Assembly (NCBI RefSeq): GCF_030123065.1
Contig: NZ_CP126093.1
Location: forward strand, 5,400,001 to 5,464,000
Reading direction: 5' to 3'
DNA length: 64,000 nucleotides
DNA from: Neobacillus sp. DY30
GTDB lineage: Bacteria; Bacillota; Bacilli; Bacillales; Cytobacillaceae
Within the stretch, counting starts at the first letter, position 1. Each line of letters starts with the position of its first letter. This document shows positions 52,051 through 60,803 of this stretch, piece by piece. Under the pieces are notes generated by a model, which saw nothing but the letters and a program-made list of their open reading frames with translations, was not told the origin of the DNA and did no database searches. Made by a program: the position numbers and the translations under genes.

Positions 52051-53463
52051 ATGCTCTCAAATGAGGTAAAAGACAAATTGATTTCGATTGTGACGGAAAA
52101 AAACTTCGATGATTCGAAAATCGAACGTTTAGTATATTCTTACGATGCCACTCCGAACTTCCAATCAATGCCTGATGCGGTGATTAGCCCACGCAATACG
52201 GAGGAAGTTTCGCAAATTTTGAAGATATGTAACCAATACGGAGTTCCGATTGTTCCGCGCGGTTCTGGAACGAACCTTTGTGCAGGAACTTGCCCAACGG
52301 AAGGCGGAATTGTCCTGCTTTTTAAACATATGAATAACATTCTTGAGATTGATGAAGAGAATCTCACGATTACTGTTCAGCCTGGTGTCATTACGCTTGA
52401 TATGATTCAAGCAATTGAAGAAAAAGGGCTTTTCTATCCACCCGATCCAAGTTCGATGAAAATCTCTACCATCGGCGGCAATATCAATGAGAATTCAGGC
52501 GGCTTGCGTGGTCTTAAATATGGCGTAACCAGAGATTATGTCATCGGTCTTGAAGCCGTGCTGCCAAATGGCGATATCATTCGTACAGGCGGAAAGCTGG
52601 CAAAGGATGTAGCCGGGTATGATTTAACACGTTTGTTTGTCGGATCTGAAGGTACGCTAGGTGTCATTACCGAGGCGACCTTGAAGCTGATTCCAATGCC
52701 GGAAACACGTAAAACCATGCTCGCTCTTTATCAGGACCTATCCGCTGCTGCCCGCTCTGTTTCAAAAGTAATTGCTAATAAAATTATTCCGACCACCCTT
52801 GAGTTTTTGGATCAGGCGACCTTAAAGGTTGTCGAAGATTATGCCCAAATCGGGCTGCCAACAAATGTTCAAGCGGTTCTATTAATTGAACAAGATGGCC
52901 CGCCTGAAGTCGTTGAACGCGATATAGCAAAAATTGCAGAAGTCTGTAAGCAGGAAAATGCCGTATCGATTCAAATTGCCGCTACCGAAGAGGAAGCCAT
53001 GGCGCTTAGAACGGCAAGACGTGCGGCACTTTCGGCAGTCGCTCGTTTAGCACCGACGACCATTTTAGAAGACGCAACCGTTCCTCGCTCCGAAATTGCC
53101 AATATGGTGAAAGCCATTAATGAAATAACGGAAAAATATCAGTTGACGATTTGTACCTTTGGTCACGCTGGCGACGGGAATCTCCACCCTACCTGTGCAA
53201 CAGACGCAAGAAATCATGAAGAAATGGAACGCGTCGAAAAGGCATTTGCGGAGATTTTTGAAAAAGCGATTGAATTAGGCGGCACGATTACGGGGGAACA
53301 CGGAGTCGGTGCAATGAAAGCACCGTACTTAGAGTGGAAGCTGAAAAAAGAAGGAATCGCCGCCATGATGGGGATTAAGCAAGCGTTTGATCCGAATAAC
53401 ATTATGAATCCTGGAAAAGTTTTCGCGAAAGACAGTAAGAAACGCGTGGTGATTACAAGATGA
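52051..53463 (+). CDS. glcD: Glycolate oxidase FAD subunit GlcD
   Basis: A 470-residue FAD-linked oxidase of the FAD_binding_4 family. FAD site: VPRGSGTNLCAGTCPTEGG near 70-88, STIGGNINENSGGLRGLKYG, VGSEGTLGVITEATLKL. The C-terminal FAD-oxidase cap has CTFGHAGDGNLHPT and ITGEHGVGAMK. It oxidises glycolate to glyoxylate (or D-lactate in close relatives). The stop overlaps the glcF start (ATGA). No GlcE subunit is present, as usual for Gram-positive two-subunit forms. Confidence 0.93.
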   Translation: MLSNEVKDKLISIVTEKNFDDSKIERLVYSYDATPNFQSMPDAVISPRNTEEVSQILKICNQYGVPIVPRGSGTNLCAGTCPTEGGIVLLFKHMNNILEIDEENLTITVQPGVITLDMIQAIEEKGLFYPPDPSSMKISTIGGNINENSGGLRGLKYGVTRDYVIGLEAVLPNGDIIRTGGKLAKDVAGYDLTRLFVGSEGTLGVITEATLKLIPMPETRKTMLALYQDLSAAARSVSKVIANKIIPTTLEFLDQATLKVVEDYAQIGLPTNVQAVLLIEQDGPPEVVERDIAKIAEVCKQENAVSIQIAATEEEAMALRTARRAALSAVARLAPTTILEDATVPRSEIANMVKAINEITEKYQLTICTFGHAGDGNLHPTCATDARNHEEMERVEKAFAEIFEKAIELGGTITGEHGVGAMKAPYLEWKLKKEGIAAMMGIKQAFDPNNIMNPGKVFAKDSKKRVVITR

Positions 53464-54782
53464 CAACCTTACTTGAACAAGAAAAAATTCAACAACAATT
53501 CAAAGAGCGGATGAATGAAGATGAACTCTTAAACTGCATGCGCTGCGGCTTTTGTCTCCCAACCTGCCCAACGTATATTGAATCAGGTTATAAAGAATCC
53601 CACTCTCCTCGGGGTCGGATTGCGATGATGAAGGCTGTTGTCGATGGAATGGTTGAACCCGATGAAGATTTTGAGCGTTCACTCGAGCTCTGTCTTGGCT
53701 GCCGTGCCTGTGAACCGGTCTGCCCATCTGGTGTGAATTATGGGCATTTATTAGAGGAAGCAAGAGACATTATCAATCAGAACAAAAAACACTCTTTACC
53801 AGTTAAGGCGGTTAGAAAAACGGTGTTTGAAGGGTTATTTCCTCACCAAAACCGCATGCGCACGATGGTTGGTCTTCTTGGTTTCTATCAGCGTTCCGGG
53901 ATTCAAACCCTTGCGCGCAAAACAGGCTATTTAGGGCTGCTGCCTGACAATTTAGCCACGATGGAAAAAGTACTTCCGAAGGTTCCAACGATGAAAGAAA
54001 TGAAAAACCGGCCAGAGCACCTGCCAGCGATTCATGAGAAAGTGCATAAGGTGGCGTTTTTCAGCGGCTGTTTAATGGATACCATGTTTATGAAAACCAA
54101 TGATGCCACCATGAAATTATTGCAATTAGCGGGCTGCGAGATTGTAATTCCGAAACAGCAAACCTGCTGCGGGGCCTTGCACGGGCATAGCGGTGAAAAA
54201 GATGCTGCGAAAGAACTTGCCAAGAAAAATATTGCGGCATTTGAAGATTTGGGCGTAGATTTTATTATTACGAATGCTGGCGGCTGCGGGGCTTTCCTTG
54301 TTGATTATGATCACCTATTGAAGGATGACCCTGTTTGGAAAGACCGTGCTGTTGCTTTTACGGCTAGAATAAAGGATATTTCTGAAATACTAGTCGCCGT
54401 TTCTTTTCATAAAAAAGTAACACTAGAGCTTCCTGCTCAGGTTATTACTTATCAGGATTCCTGTCATTTACGGAATGTGATGAAAACTGCTTCCGCCCCA
54501 CGAACACTGTTGGCGGCGATCAAAGGCGTCCAGTTTAAAGAAATGAAAGAAGCCGATCGCTGCTGTGGGTCTGCTGGAATCTATAATATTGTCGAGTCCG
54601 AAATGTCGATGGTTATGCTGGATTATAAAATGGTTCAGGCAAAAGCAACAGATGCGACGACCATCGTTACTGCTAACCCAGGGTGCTTGCTGCAAATGCA
54701 GCTTGGGATTGAGCGTGAGAGCTTGTCTGATAAAATGCGGGCTGTTCATATTGTGGATTTACTGGCAGAGGCAGTGAAATAG
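53460..54782 (+). CDS. glcF: Glycolate oxidase iron-sulfur subunit GlcF
   Basis: A 440-residue iron-sulfur protein. Two 4Fe-4S clusters: CMRCGFCLPTCPTY near 22-35 and CLGCRACEPVCPSG near 76-89. Two CCG domains follow, with CCGALHGHSGEKD and SCHLRN / CCGSAGIYNI binding further clusters. It passes electrons from GlcD to the respiratory chain at the membrane surface. Confidence 0.94.
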   Translation: MTTLLEQEKIQQQFKERMNEDELLNCMRCGFCLPTCPTYIESGYKESHSPRGRIAMMKAVVDGMVEPDEDFERSLELCLGCRACEPVCPSGVNYGHLLEEARDIINQNKKHSLPVKAVRKTVFEGLFPHQNRMRTMVGLLGFYQRSGIQTLARKTGYLGLLPDNLATMEKVLPKVPTMKEMKNRPEHLPAIHEKVHKVAFFSGCLMDTMFMKTNDATMKLLQLAGCEIVIPKQQTCCGALHGHSGEKDAAKELAKKNIAAFEDLGVDFIITNAGGCGAFLVDYDHLLKDDPVWKDRAVAFTARIKDISEILVAVSFHKKVTLELPAQVITYQDSCHLRNVMKTASAPRTLLAAIKGVQFKEMKEADRCCGSAGIYNIVESEMSMVMLDYKMVQAKATDATTIVTANPGCLLQMQLGIERESLSDKMRAVHIVDLLAEAVK

Positions 54783-54810
54783 CATTGATTTTTTAAAAAG
54801 TTTTACGATA

Positions 54811-54880
54811 TATCTGCGTTAAATTTATTATATCTGCGTTAATTGGAATGTATCTGCGTTAATCGAATTATATCTGCGAT
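54811..54880 (+). repeat. Four direct repeats with exact 20-bp step
   Basis: TATCTGCGTTAA starts at 54811, 54831 and 54851, and TATCTGCGAT at 54871, each followed by 8-10 variable A/T-rich bases. The regular 20-bp spacing (two helical turns) looks like an iteron or regulator array, just after glcF and before the doxX-2 terminator. Confidence 0.75.
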
Positions 54881-54901
54881 GCCTATATTCAGCCCCAAAA
54901 C

Positions 54902-54937
54902 AAAAGACGATTCGAGGGGGACGAATCGTCTTTTTTG
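54902..54937 (-). terminator. Terminator of doxX copy 2
   Basis: AAAAGACGATTCG and CGAATCGTCTTTT pair around a short G-rich loop, with T runs on both strands. Same stem as the terminator of doxX copy 1. Confidence 0.88.
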
Positions 54938-54947
54938 TTACTGCTCG

Positions 54948-55445
54948 CTATGCGGTTACTTTTGCTTTATCAACTGTTTTGCGGATAAATGGAACCACCC
55001 AGCGGTCTAAACCATATTTTCCTGCGTTGAATCCTGCTGCTAAGATGATGAAGCCTAAGAAAATATCTGTTGGATTATGAGATACAGTTCCTGCTAGGAA
55101 GAAACTGAAGTTCATTACTAAACCAAAAAACATTGCTGCGGTTGTTAAGCAACCAAGTAGAAGTCCTAAACCGATTAATGTTTCGCCCCACGGAACGATG
55201 AAGTTGAACACGTCAATATTTGGCAGTGCAAAGCTTTCTAGGAAGTGAACGTACCAGCTATAAACCACGCTGCCATCTGGACCTTTTACTGGATTGGCTG
55301 CTGCTCCTTTTAGGAATCCAGAAGCGTCGAATCCGCCAGTAATTTTGTGAAAACCTGCTGTGAACCAAGAGTAGCCGAGGTATAAACGAATAATAGTTAA
55401 AATAGCTGCTGAGTATTTATTTTCTCTTAAAAAGTGGTTAAACAT
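54948..55445 (-). CDS. DoxX family membrane protein, copy 2
   Basis: A 165-residue DoxX protein, near-identical to copy 1 (1837-2346) through residues 1-155. Differences cluster around residues 26-36 and 41-61, and the C-terminus ends RKTVDKAKVTA instead of the longer tail. Four membrane helices. Same ribosome binding site, promoter region and terminator stem as copy 1, so the full transcription unit was duplicated. Its neighbours (glcF, repeats, cdaR fragment) differ from copy 1's. Confidence 0.9.
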   Translation of the reverse strand: MFNHFLRENKYSAAILTIIRLYLGYSWFTAGFHKITGGFDASGFLKGAAANPVKGPDGSVVYSWYVHFLESFALPNIDVFNFIVPWGETLIGLGLLLGCLTTAAMFFGLVMNFSFFLAGTVSHNPTDIFLGFIILAAGFNAGKYGLDRWVVPFIRKTVDKAKVTA

Positions 55446-55570
55446 AAGTCATTCCGCCTTTCAAAATTTGTTTGCTCTTTATACTTACACTATATTGGAT
55501 TTTTACAGTTATTAACATAGGTATAGTAATAAGTTCACAGTTTGTTTGAAATGATATGGCGGAAAGATGA
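55446..55570 (-). promoter_or_regulatory. Duplicated promoter region of doxX copy 2
   Basis: Matches the upstream region of copy 1 closely for about 110 bp, including TTTATACTTACACTATA and TTCACAGTTTGTTTGAAATG, then diverges near 55570. Confidence 0.55.
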
Positions 55571-55635
55571 ACATACTTAATCTGGTATGAGTGTACGTCT
55601 TCGATTCAGGGGGCTTCCGCTTTATTGGAGCTTGT

Positions 55636-55798
55636 CTTGTCTGAATTGGACTGGTATTCTGACAGCTTGGCTTTTTTGTATCTGTCCAAATGGGGCATGC
55701 ATTCTGACAGATTCCATTTTACTAGGAATCACTTTGTCCAAATGACACCTGCATTCTGACAAATTCCCCTTTTTTGAAGTTCTGTCAGTCCAAATGGT
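55636..55798 (+). repeat. Array 3: three repeats, step about 45-52 bp
   Basis: GTCCAAATG occurs at 55684, 55736 and 55788 (52-bp steps); ATTCTGACA at 55656, 55701 and 55753. The sequence is unrelated to arrays 1 and 2 but has the same period. The last unit runs straight into the cdaR fragment. Confidence 0.65.
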
Positions 55799-55983
55799 AT
55801 CATGGCCAGCACGAATCGAGATCGAATAGGTACCTTCCATGAAGGTGCATTAATCACGCCAAAACAGAAGAAAAAGCTGATTATCACTGAAAATGAAACA
55901 TCGCAATTAGGGGTAAAGTCCGGAATCAATCTCCCGATTTTTTTTTGCAGCATGATGTCATTAGCGTCATTGGGATTACTGAT
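55798..55983 (+). pseudogene. Fragment of a cdaR-type regulator gene
   Basis: About 186 bp match cdaR bases 50923-51108: ASTNRDRIGTFHEGALITPKQKKKLI in the same frame, then a 3-bp loss and a +2 shift in a T run (nine T plus G against eight T), which breaks the frame after LPIFF. No start or regulator C-terminus exists. The copy is 4.9 kb from the intact gene, in the same direction. Confidence 0.85.
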
Positions 55984-56083
55984 TTTAATAGTTATATAGT
56001 CTAGGTAATCGGTTTTAGGACAATCGTTCTTATATAATACCGATATAAAAGGGAATTCTTTTTTAGAAATTTATTTTATTTTT

Positions 56084-56122
56084 GTAGTTTTCCGTATGAT
56101 TATGTAGTTTCTACTATAAAGT
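56084..56122 (+). promoter_or_regulatory. Site A of a conserved 20-bp direct-repeat element (before glutamate dehydrogenase)
   Basis: GTAGTTTTCCGTA, then 20 bp from its first base ATGTAGTT, then a TATAAAG box. The same layout occurs, on the minus strand, at 60189-60230 and 62609-62660. Located about 240 nt before the dehydrogenase start. Confidence 0.6.
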
Positions 56123-56146
56123 AAACTTATGTTTTTTAAGGAAATG

Positions 56147-56160
56147 TGAAAGCGCTTAAT
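56147..56160 (+). promoter_or_regulatory. cre box before glutamate dehydrogenase
   Basis: TGAAAGCGCTTAAT matches cre at 13 of 14 positions, 25 bp downstream of site A's TATAAAG box. Repression by CcpA is known for catabolic glutamate dehydrogenase (rocG) in B. subtilis. Confidence 0.7.
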
Positions 56161-56358
56161 ATTTTAGTTTTTAGTTAAGAAGGATCTTGAGAAAAGTAGA
56201 TGAAGAAAACAAGAGTTCATATACCTTTCTACTATCCTGTTGATTTAATTTACGGAGGTGGGGATTTCCCAAAGATGATAACTTCAGCAATACAGAATTC
56301 GATTGGATGATTAGGGAAAGTCTCCAAGCTAACTATTTTAGACTAAGAGGTGTAAAAA

Positions 56359-57657
56359 ATGAAAATGACAGATCTTGTTAATACTAATCAAGTGCAAAAG
56401 CCATATAATAATGAAAGTGAAACAATAGATTTATTAACTTCAACTCAATTGATTATAAAAGAGGCGGTTGAAAATTTAGGATATAACGATGAAGTATATG
56501 AGCTGCTCAAGGAACCACTTAGAACAATCACAGTACGTATCCCAGTTCGAATGGATGACGGTTCCATTAAAATTTTTACCGGTTACCGTTCGCAACATAA
56601 CGATGCAGTAGGTCCGACAAAAGGTGGAGTACGTTTTCATCCTGAAGTCAATGAATCGGAGGTAAAAGCATTATCTATCTGGATGAGTTTAAAGTGCGGG
56701 ATTGCAAATCTTCCTTACGGCGGTGGAAAAGGTGGTATTATTTGTGACCCAAGAAACATGTCGTTTAGGGAACTAGAGAGATTAAGTCGTGGATATGTTC
56801 GTGCTATCAGCCAAATTGTCGGTCCTACAAAAGACATTCCGGCACCTGATGTATATACAAACGCTCAAATTATGGCTTGGATGATGGATGAGTACAGTCG
56901 TCTTCGTGAATTTGATTCCCCTGGTTTTATTACAGGTAAGCCGCTTGTTTTAGGGGGATCACAAGGTCGTGAAACCGCAACAGCTCGCGGTGTGACAATT
57001 TGTATTGAAGAAGCTGTAAAGAAAAAAAACATTGAATTACAAGGTGCACGAATCGTGATTCAAGGCTTTGGAAATGCTGGAAGCTTTTTGGCCAAATTCA
57101 TGCATGATGCTGGAGCAAAGGTGATTGGTATATCAGATGCACATGGCGCTCTATATGATCCAGAAGGGCTTGATATTGATTATTTACTTGATCGGCGTGA
57201 TAGTTACGGTACAGTTACAACTTTATTTACAAATGTCATTACCAATCAAGAATTACTTGAGAAAGAATGTGACATTCTTGTGCCAGCTGCCATTTCCAAC
57301 CAAATTACTGCGCAAAATGCTGGGCGTATTAAGGCAGCGATTGTTGTGGAGGCAGCAAACGGACCAACAACCCTTGAAGCGACAAAAATTTTGGATGAAA
57401 GAGGAGTCCTCCTTGTACCAGACATACTGGCAAGTACAGGTGGTGTCACCGTTTCTTACTTTGAATGGGTTCAAAATAATCAAGGATATTATTGGTCAGA
57501 GGATGAGGTTGCTGAAAAACTAAGAAACGTGATGATCGCTTCCTTTGAAGAGATTTATCAAACATCACAGACCCGTCATGTTGATATGCGTTTAGCAGCA
57601 TATATGGTTGGTATAAGAAAACCGGCTGAAGCTTCGCGTTACCGGGGCTGGATATAA
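56359..57657 (+). CDS. NAD-specific glutamate dehydrogenase (RocG/GudB type)
   Basis: A 432-residue Glu/Leu/Phe/Val dehydrogenase, converting glutamate to 2-oxoglutarate and ammonia. Substrate site: GPTKGGVRFHPEV and NLPYGGGKGGI (catalytic Lys), then DIPAPDVYTNAQIMAWMMDEYS. The Rossmann part has IVIQGFGNAGSFLAKFMHDAG. Length and ending (SRYRGWI) fit RocG/GudB. AGAGGTG lies before the ATG. The long 5' region (with site A and a cre box) suggests control by nitrogen and carbon supply. Confidence 0.94.
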   Translation: MKMTDLVNTNQVQKPYNNESETIDLLTSTQLIIKEAVENLGYNDEVYELLKEPLRTITVRIPVRMDDGSIKIFTGYRSQHNDAVGPTKGGVRFHPEVNESEVKALSIWMSLKCGIANLPYGGGKGGIICDPRNMSFRELERLSRGYVRAISQIVGPTKDIPAPDVYTNAQIMAWMMDEYSRLREFDSPGFITGKPLVLGGSQGRETATARGVTICIEEAVKKKNIELQGARIVIQGFGNAGSFLAKFMHDAGAKVIGISDAHGALYDPEGLDIDYLLDRRDSYGTVTTLFTNVITNQELLEKECDILVPAAISNQITAQNAGRIKAAIVVEAANGPTTLEATKILDERGVLLVPDILASTGGVTVSYFEWVQNNQGYYWSEDEVAEKLRNVMIASFEEIYQTSQTRHVDMRLAAYMVGIRKPAEASRYRGWI

Positions 57658-57786
57658 TCTTAAACGATTTACCAAGTATGGCAGCAAAAACTATTACTTT
57701 AATCTTGTATTTTTTAAAATCGTTTTTTGATAGAATGCAAAAGTTGAAAATTCTTATGACATATTTAATTCGTCCTAATAGATAAA

Positions 57787-57824
57787 AAAAGATGGTAAAG
57801 GATATTGCTCCTTACCATCTTTTC
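57787..57824. terminator. Terminator of the glutamate dehydrogenase gene
   Basis: AAAAGATGGTAAGGA-like arm (GATGGTAAAGGA) pairs with CCTTACCATCTTTT across a short loop, followed by TCTGCTTT. Confidence 0.8.
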
Positions 57825-58026
57825 TGCTTTATTTAATGTATCTTTAAAAAGCTGACGAGTTTTTCGTATTAATTTTGCCATTTCTTTTGTCATTTAAGCA
57901 GTTATTTTTGAAAAACCCCTCAAAACGGACCCCTTTACTAATTGATATAGGCTTTTAACTTTTTCGTCAATATGTGCCCAAACGAATAGTATGAGACCTT
58001 AGTTTAACTTTAATTAGGAAATGGAT
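57825..58026. other. Intergenic stretch without recognisable gene
   Basis: Together with 57658-57786 this makes a 369-bp gap between two convergent genes. Apart from the hairpin I see no open frame with a start site, repeat or operator. Confidence 0.5.
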
Positions 58027-59274
58027 TTATTCTAAAGCAGTTTGTTTTTCTTCTGCCAACGCTAATATGCGCTCTTTTACTTGTTTCGCATTAACAAGCT
58101 TTTGCGAAACACCTGTTTCCATTGCTGCGTTAGCAACTGCTTCTGCTACATAAGCCGCTACTCTTCGGTCAAATGGATCTGGAATTACATAATCAGCGCA
58201 AAGATCTTCATCTGCAATTAATCCGGCAATCGCATAAACGGCTGCGAGTTTCATTTCTTCGTTGATTTCTTTGGCGTAAACGTCTAAAGCACCACGAAAA
58301 ATACCGGGGAATGCAAGTACGTTATTGATCTGATTTGGAAGATCTGAACGACCTGTTCCAACTACGAGTGCTCCCGCTTCAATTGCTAATTGCGGCATGA
58401 TTTCAGGCACCGGATTTGCCATCGCAAAAATGATCGAACTATGATTCATTGAACGAACCATTTCTTGCGTGACGACACCTGGGGCTGATACTCCCACAAA
58501 CACATCTGCTCCCACAAGAGCATCTGCCAGAGTACCTTGTTTTAGTTCTCTATTGGTAATACGAGAAATTTCCTCTTTAAATGGATTCATTCCAAACGGG
58601 CGTCCTTCATAAATAATTCCTTTTGTATCACATAAAATAACGTCTTTTACACCCATATGCAGCAGCAACTTGACAATCGCTACGCCTGCAGATCCGGCAC
58701 CATTTACGACAACACAAATCTCTCCTATTTTTTTGTTTGCTAGTTTCAAAGCATTGAGTAACCCAGCCGCTGTTACAATAGCTGTACCGTGCTGATCGTC
58801 ATGGAAAACTGGAATATTACATATCTTTCGTAGCCGATCTTCAATTTCAAAACATTGCGGTGCAGCGATGTCTTCTAAGTTCACTCCGCCAAAAGTCGGT
58901 TCCAATAATTTAACGACTTCCACAATCCTGTCCGAATCTGTTGTACCTAAGCAAATCGGGAATGCATCCACATCTGCAAACAATTTGAATAACAAAGCTT
59001 TCCCTTCCATGACCGGCATGGAAGCTTGCGGGCCGATATTCCCAAGACCCAGTACGGCTGTTCCATCTGAAACAACGGCAACAAGATTCCCCTTCATCGT
59101 GTATTCATACGCTTTGCTTTCATCTTCATAAATTTCCAAGCACGGATCCGCTACCCCTGGAGAATAAGCGAGACTTAAATCTTTCGCATTACGTACTGGA
59201 ACTTTTGAATGAACACCAAGCTTTCCACGATTTTCCTTGTGCATCTTTAATGATTCTTTACGTAAAGTGGACAT
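58027..59274 (-). CDS. Malic enzyme (YtsJ/MaeB type)
   Basis: A 415-residue decarboxylating malate dehydrogenase (malate to pyruvate, CO2 and NAD(P)H). Signatures: SLAYSPGVADPCLEI with the catalytic-region Tyr, GLGNIGPQASMPVMEGKALLF, FHDDQHGTAIVTAAGLLNAL with metal-binding Asp residues, and the Rossmann VVVNGAGSAGVAIVKLL. This is the short bacterial form without the C-terminal PTA domain. AAGGAG lies 9 nt before the ATG. Confidence 0.94.
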   Translation of the reverse strand: MSTLRKESLKMHKENRGKLGVHSKVPVRNAKDLSLAYSPGVADPCLEIYEDESKAYEYTMKGNLVAVVSDGTAVLGLGNIGPQASMPVMEGKALLFKLFADVDAFPICLGTTDSDRIVEVVKLLEPTFGGVNLEDIAAPQCFEIEDRLRKICNIPVFHDDQHGTAIVTAAGLLNALKLANKKIGEICVVVNGAGSAGVAIVKLLLHMGVKDVILCDTKGIIYEGRPFGMNPFKEEISRITNRELKQGTLADALVGADVFVGVSAPGVVTQEMVRSMNHSSIIFAMANPVPEIMPQLAIEAGALVVGTGRSDLPNQINNVLAFPGIFRGALDVYAKEINEEMKLAAVYAIAGLIADEDLCADYVIPDPFDRRVAAYVAEAVANAAMETGVSQKLVNAKQVKERILALAEEKQTALE

Positions 59275-59365
59275 ATATGGCGCTCCTTAATTTAATTGAT
59301 ATTTGGTTTAGTAAACAAATAGTTAAAAAATTCTCAAACCTCATGAGTAATATTTTTAACAGTAG

Positions 59366-59512
59366 CTAAGCAACAAAATAATCATTAAAGTAAACAATCT
59401 CGGAAAGAATCTTGCATCCTTCAATATACTTGAAAGCTTCCCTTGCATCTTTTTCCGTGTCAAATTCAAACATCGAAGTATTTTCCTTTGAATAGACAGT
59501 GATTACCCACAT
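59366..59512 (-). CDS. 48-residue conserved microprotein, paralogue 2
   Basis: The frame starts MWVITVYSKENTSMFEFDTE and ends YFNDYFVA, with GGAGGAATTTTTT immediately before the ATG. It matches the microprotein at 45116-45262 in length and in 29 or so of 48 positions. It lies between the thioesterase and malic enzyme genes on the same strand, so it is likely expressed with them. No signal or membrane segment. Function unknown. Confidence 0.8.
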   Translation of the reverse strand: MWVITVYSKENTSMFEFDTEKDAREAFKYIEGCKILSEIVYFNDYFVA

Positions 59513-59561
59513 AAAAAATTCCTCCTATAAAAGATTACTGTTCCTCTTGTCAATCCAAGGG

Positions 59562-60062
59562 CTAATTTGTAGTTAAAAATGAGGCTAATTCTTTACTTTT
59601 TTGTTTTCTTTCTTTGCGCATTGTTGCTCGGTCTGGAGCAGTTTCGTGTAACTTTCTCTCTTCTTTTGTTTCCGGAATGACTTGTGGAACACGCATTGGG
59701 CGTCCATGTTCATCAAGTGCAACAAAGGTTAAGAGGGCAGTCGCTGCCATCTTACGCTCACCGCTTTTTAAGTCTTCTGCAATAATTTTTACAAATACCT
59801 CCATTGATGAAGTACCGGTCCATGTCACATAGGATTCGAAACAGACTGAATCTGTTGGTCGAATGGGATGTAAAAAGTCAACTGAATCTGTTGAAGCCGT
59901 TACACATTCCCTTCGACTATGACGCGCTGCGGAAATGGAGGCGACTTGGTCCAAATCACTCATTAACCGACCACCAAATAAGGTATTGTGATTATTTATA
60001 TCGTTTGGGAATACGCGACTAGTCCGAATCACTCGTGATTCTTTACAATATTTTACTTCCAT
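59562..60062 (-). CDS. Acyl-CoA thioesterase (YkhA/YciA type)
   Basis: A 166-residue hotdog-fold thioesterase of the BFIT/BACH class. RVFPNDINNHNTLFGGRLMSDLDQVASISAARHS near 17-50 holds the catalytic Asn/Asp region. It hydrolyses medium- and short-chain acyl-CoA. TAGGGAGATG precedes the start. Site B of the direct-repeat element lies about 130 nt upstream, and a cre-like sequence (ATGAAGCGTTTTCA, 12 of 14) at 60145-60158. Confidence 0.9.
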   Translation of the reverse strand: MEVKYCKESRVIRTSRVFPNDINNHNTLFGGRLMSDLDQVASISAARHSRRECVTASTDSVDFLHPIRPTDSVCFESYVTWTGTSSMEVFVKIIAEDLKSGERKMAATALLTFVALDEHGRPMRVPQVIPETKEERKLHETAPDRATMRKERKQKSKELASFLTTN

Positions 60063-60188
60063 TCACACATCTCCCTAAAAGATATTAATCTGTTTATACA
60101 TCATTATGGGTTATCCTTCTTCCGACCAAGAAACAAACCAAAATATGAAGCGTTTTCACATTTATTTTTCATAAAGAATGTAGATTTA

Positions 60189-60230
60189 ATTTATAATACG
60201 AACTACATAAAAATACGGAAAAATACGTAA
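60189..60230 (-). promoter_or_regulatory. Site B of the 20-bp direct-repeat element (before the thioesterase)
   Basis: On the minus strand GTATTTTTCCGTA, then 20 bp from its first base GTAGTT in TTATGTAGTT, then TTATAAATTAAA. Layout matches sites A and C. Confidence 0.6.
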
Positions 60231-60336
60231 ATAAAATTAATTTTTTACCAGATCTGCTTAGCCCTTGGTTGGACTAACGCTGGTATTGGGCCAAATCGGA
60301 TTATAAAGTGCAAAGGAATATGATATTGAAATAACA

Positions 60337-60364
60337 GAAAAAAGCTGCCGAGGCAGCTTTTTTC
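60337..60364. terminator. Terminator in a gene-poor gap
   Basis: AAAAAAGCTGCC and GGCAGCTTTTTT form a strong bidirectional hairpin. On the minus strand it follows an 18-codon open tail (60373-60429, ending EEVEKAS), possibly the last codons of a lost gene. Other than this, 60063-60591 holds only the regulatory sites listed. Confidence 0.75.
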
Positions 60365-60591
60365 ATGTTAGATTAAGAAGCCTTTTCAACTTCTTCAATA
60401 TCAAATGTATGAGGTACTATAAAAGGGACTTAGTCTACAAGGTATGGGTGCAAAATATTTCATTGTTTTTCGATAAAAGACATCTTTTAATACCGAAAGT
60501 GACATAAAATCATTAATTAGGAAACGACTATTGTAAGTTTGTCGAAAAGTTCTAGTTTAAAAGTTTTATTTCAATATAACTTTACGGTATC

Positions 60592-60792
60592 GTGAAGTAT
60601 TTTCAGAACTTTCCCCCGAAACCATCCAATTTTCAGATAGGCGTCCTTCTGATTCAATTTTTACACCTTAAAGTAATTGTTATTAGTGAGGATCTTGTAC
60701 GTAAGTATAGATTGGAACAATTAGTTGATGAACATCTGCGTGATAAATCTACCAGAAAAAATCTAAAGATATTCAGACCAGAATCTGTTTAA
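60592..60792 (+). pseudogene. Remnant of a Ger(x)C-type germination lipoprotein
   Basis: A 66-residue frame whose second half, HLKVIVISEDLVRKYRLEQLVDEHLRDKSTRKNL, resembles the start of the conserved domain of GerAC/YndF-like spore germination proteins (HLKVIVISE-LAR, -L-D-FLRD-E-R-N-). The lipoprotein signal and the remaining 250-300 residues are missing. No ribosome binding site. No gerA or gerB neighbours. Probably a relic. Confidence 0.5.
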
Positions 60793-60803
60793 ACGCCTTA
60801 TTA

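Noticed and set aside
56200..56310. 36-codon ORF (MKKTRVHIPFYYPVDL...) in the glutamate dehydrogenase leader
   Set aside because: Ribosome binding site is poorly spaced, and nothing supports coding beyond the frame itself; could be a leader peptide but not claimed.
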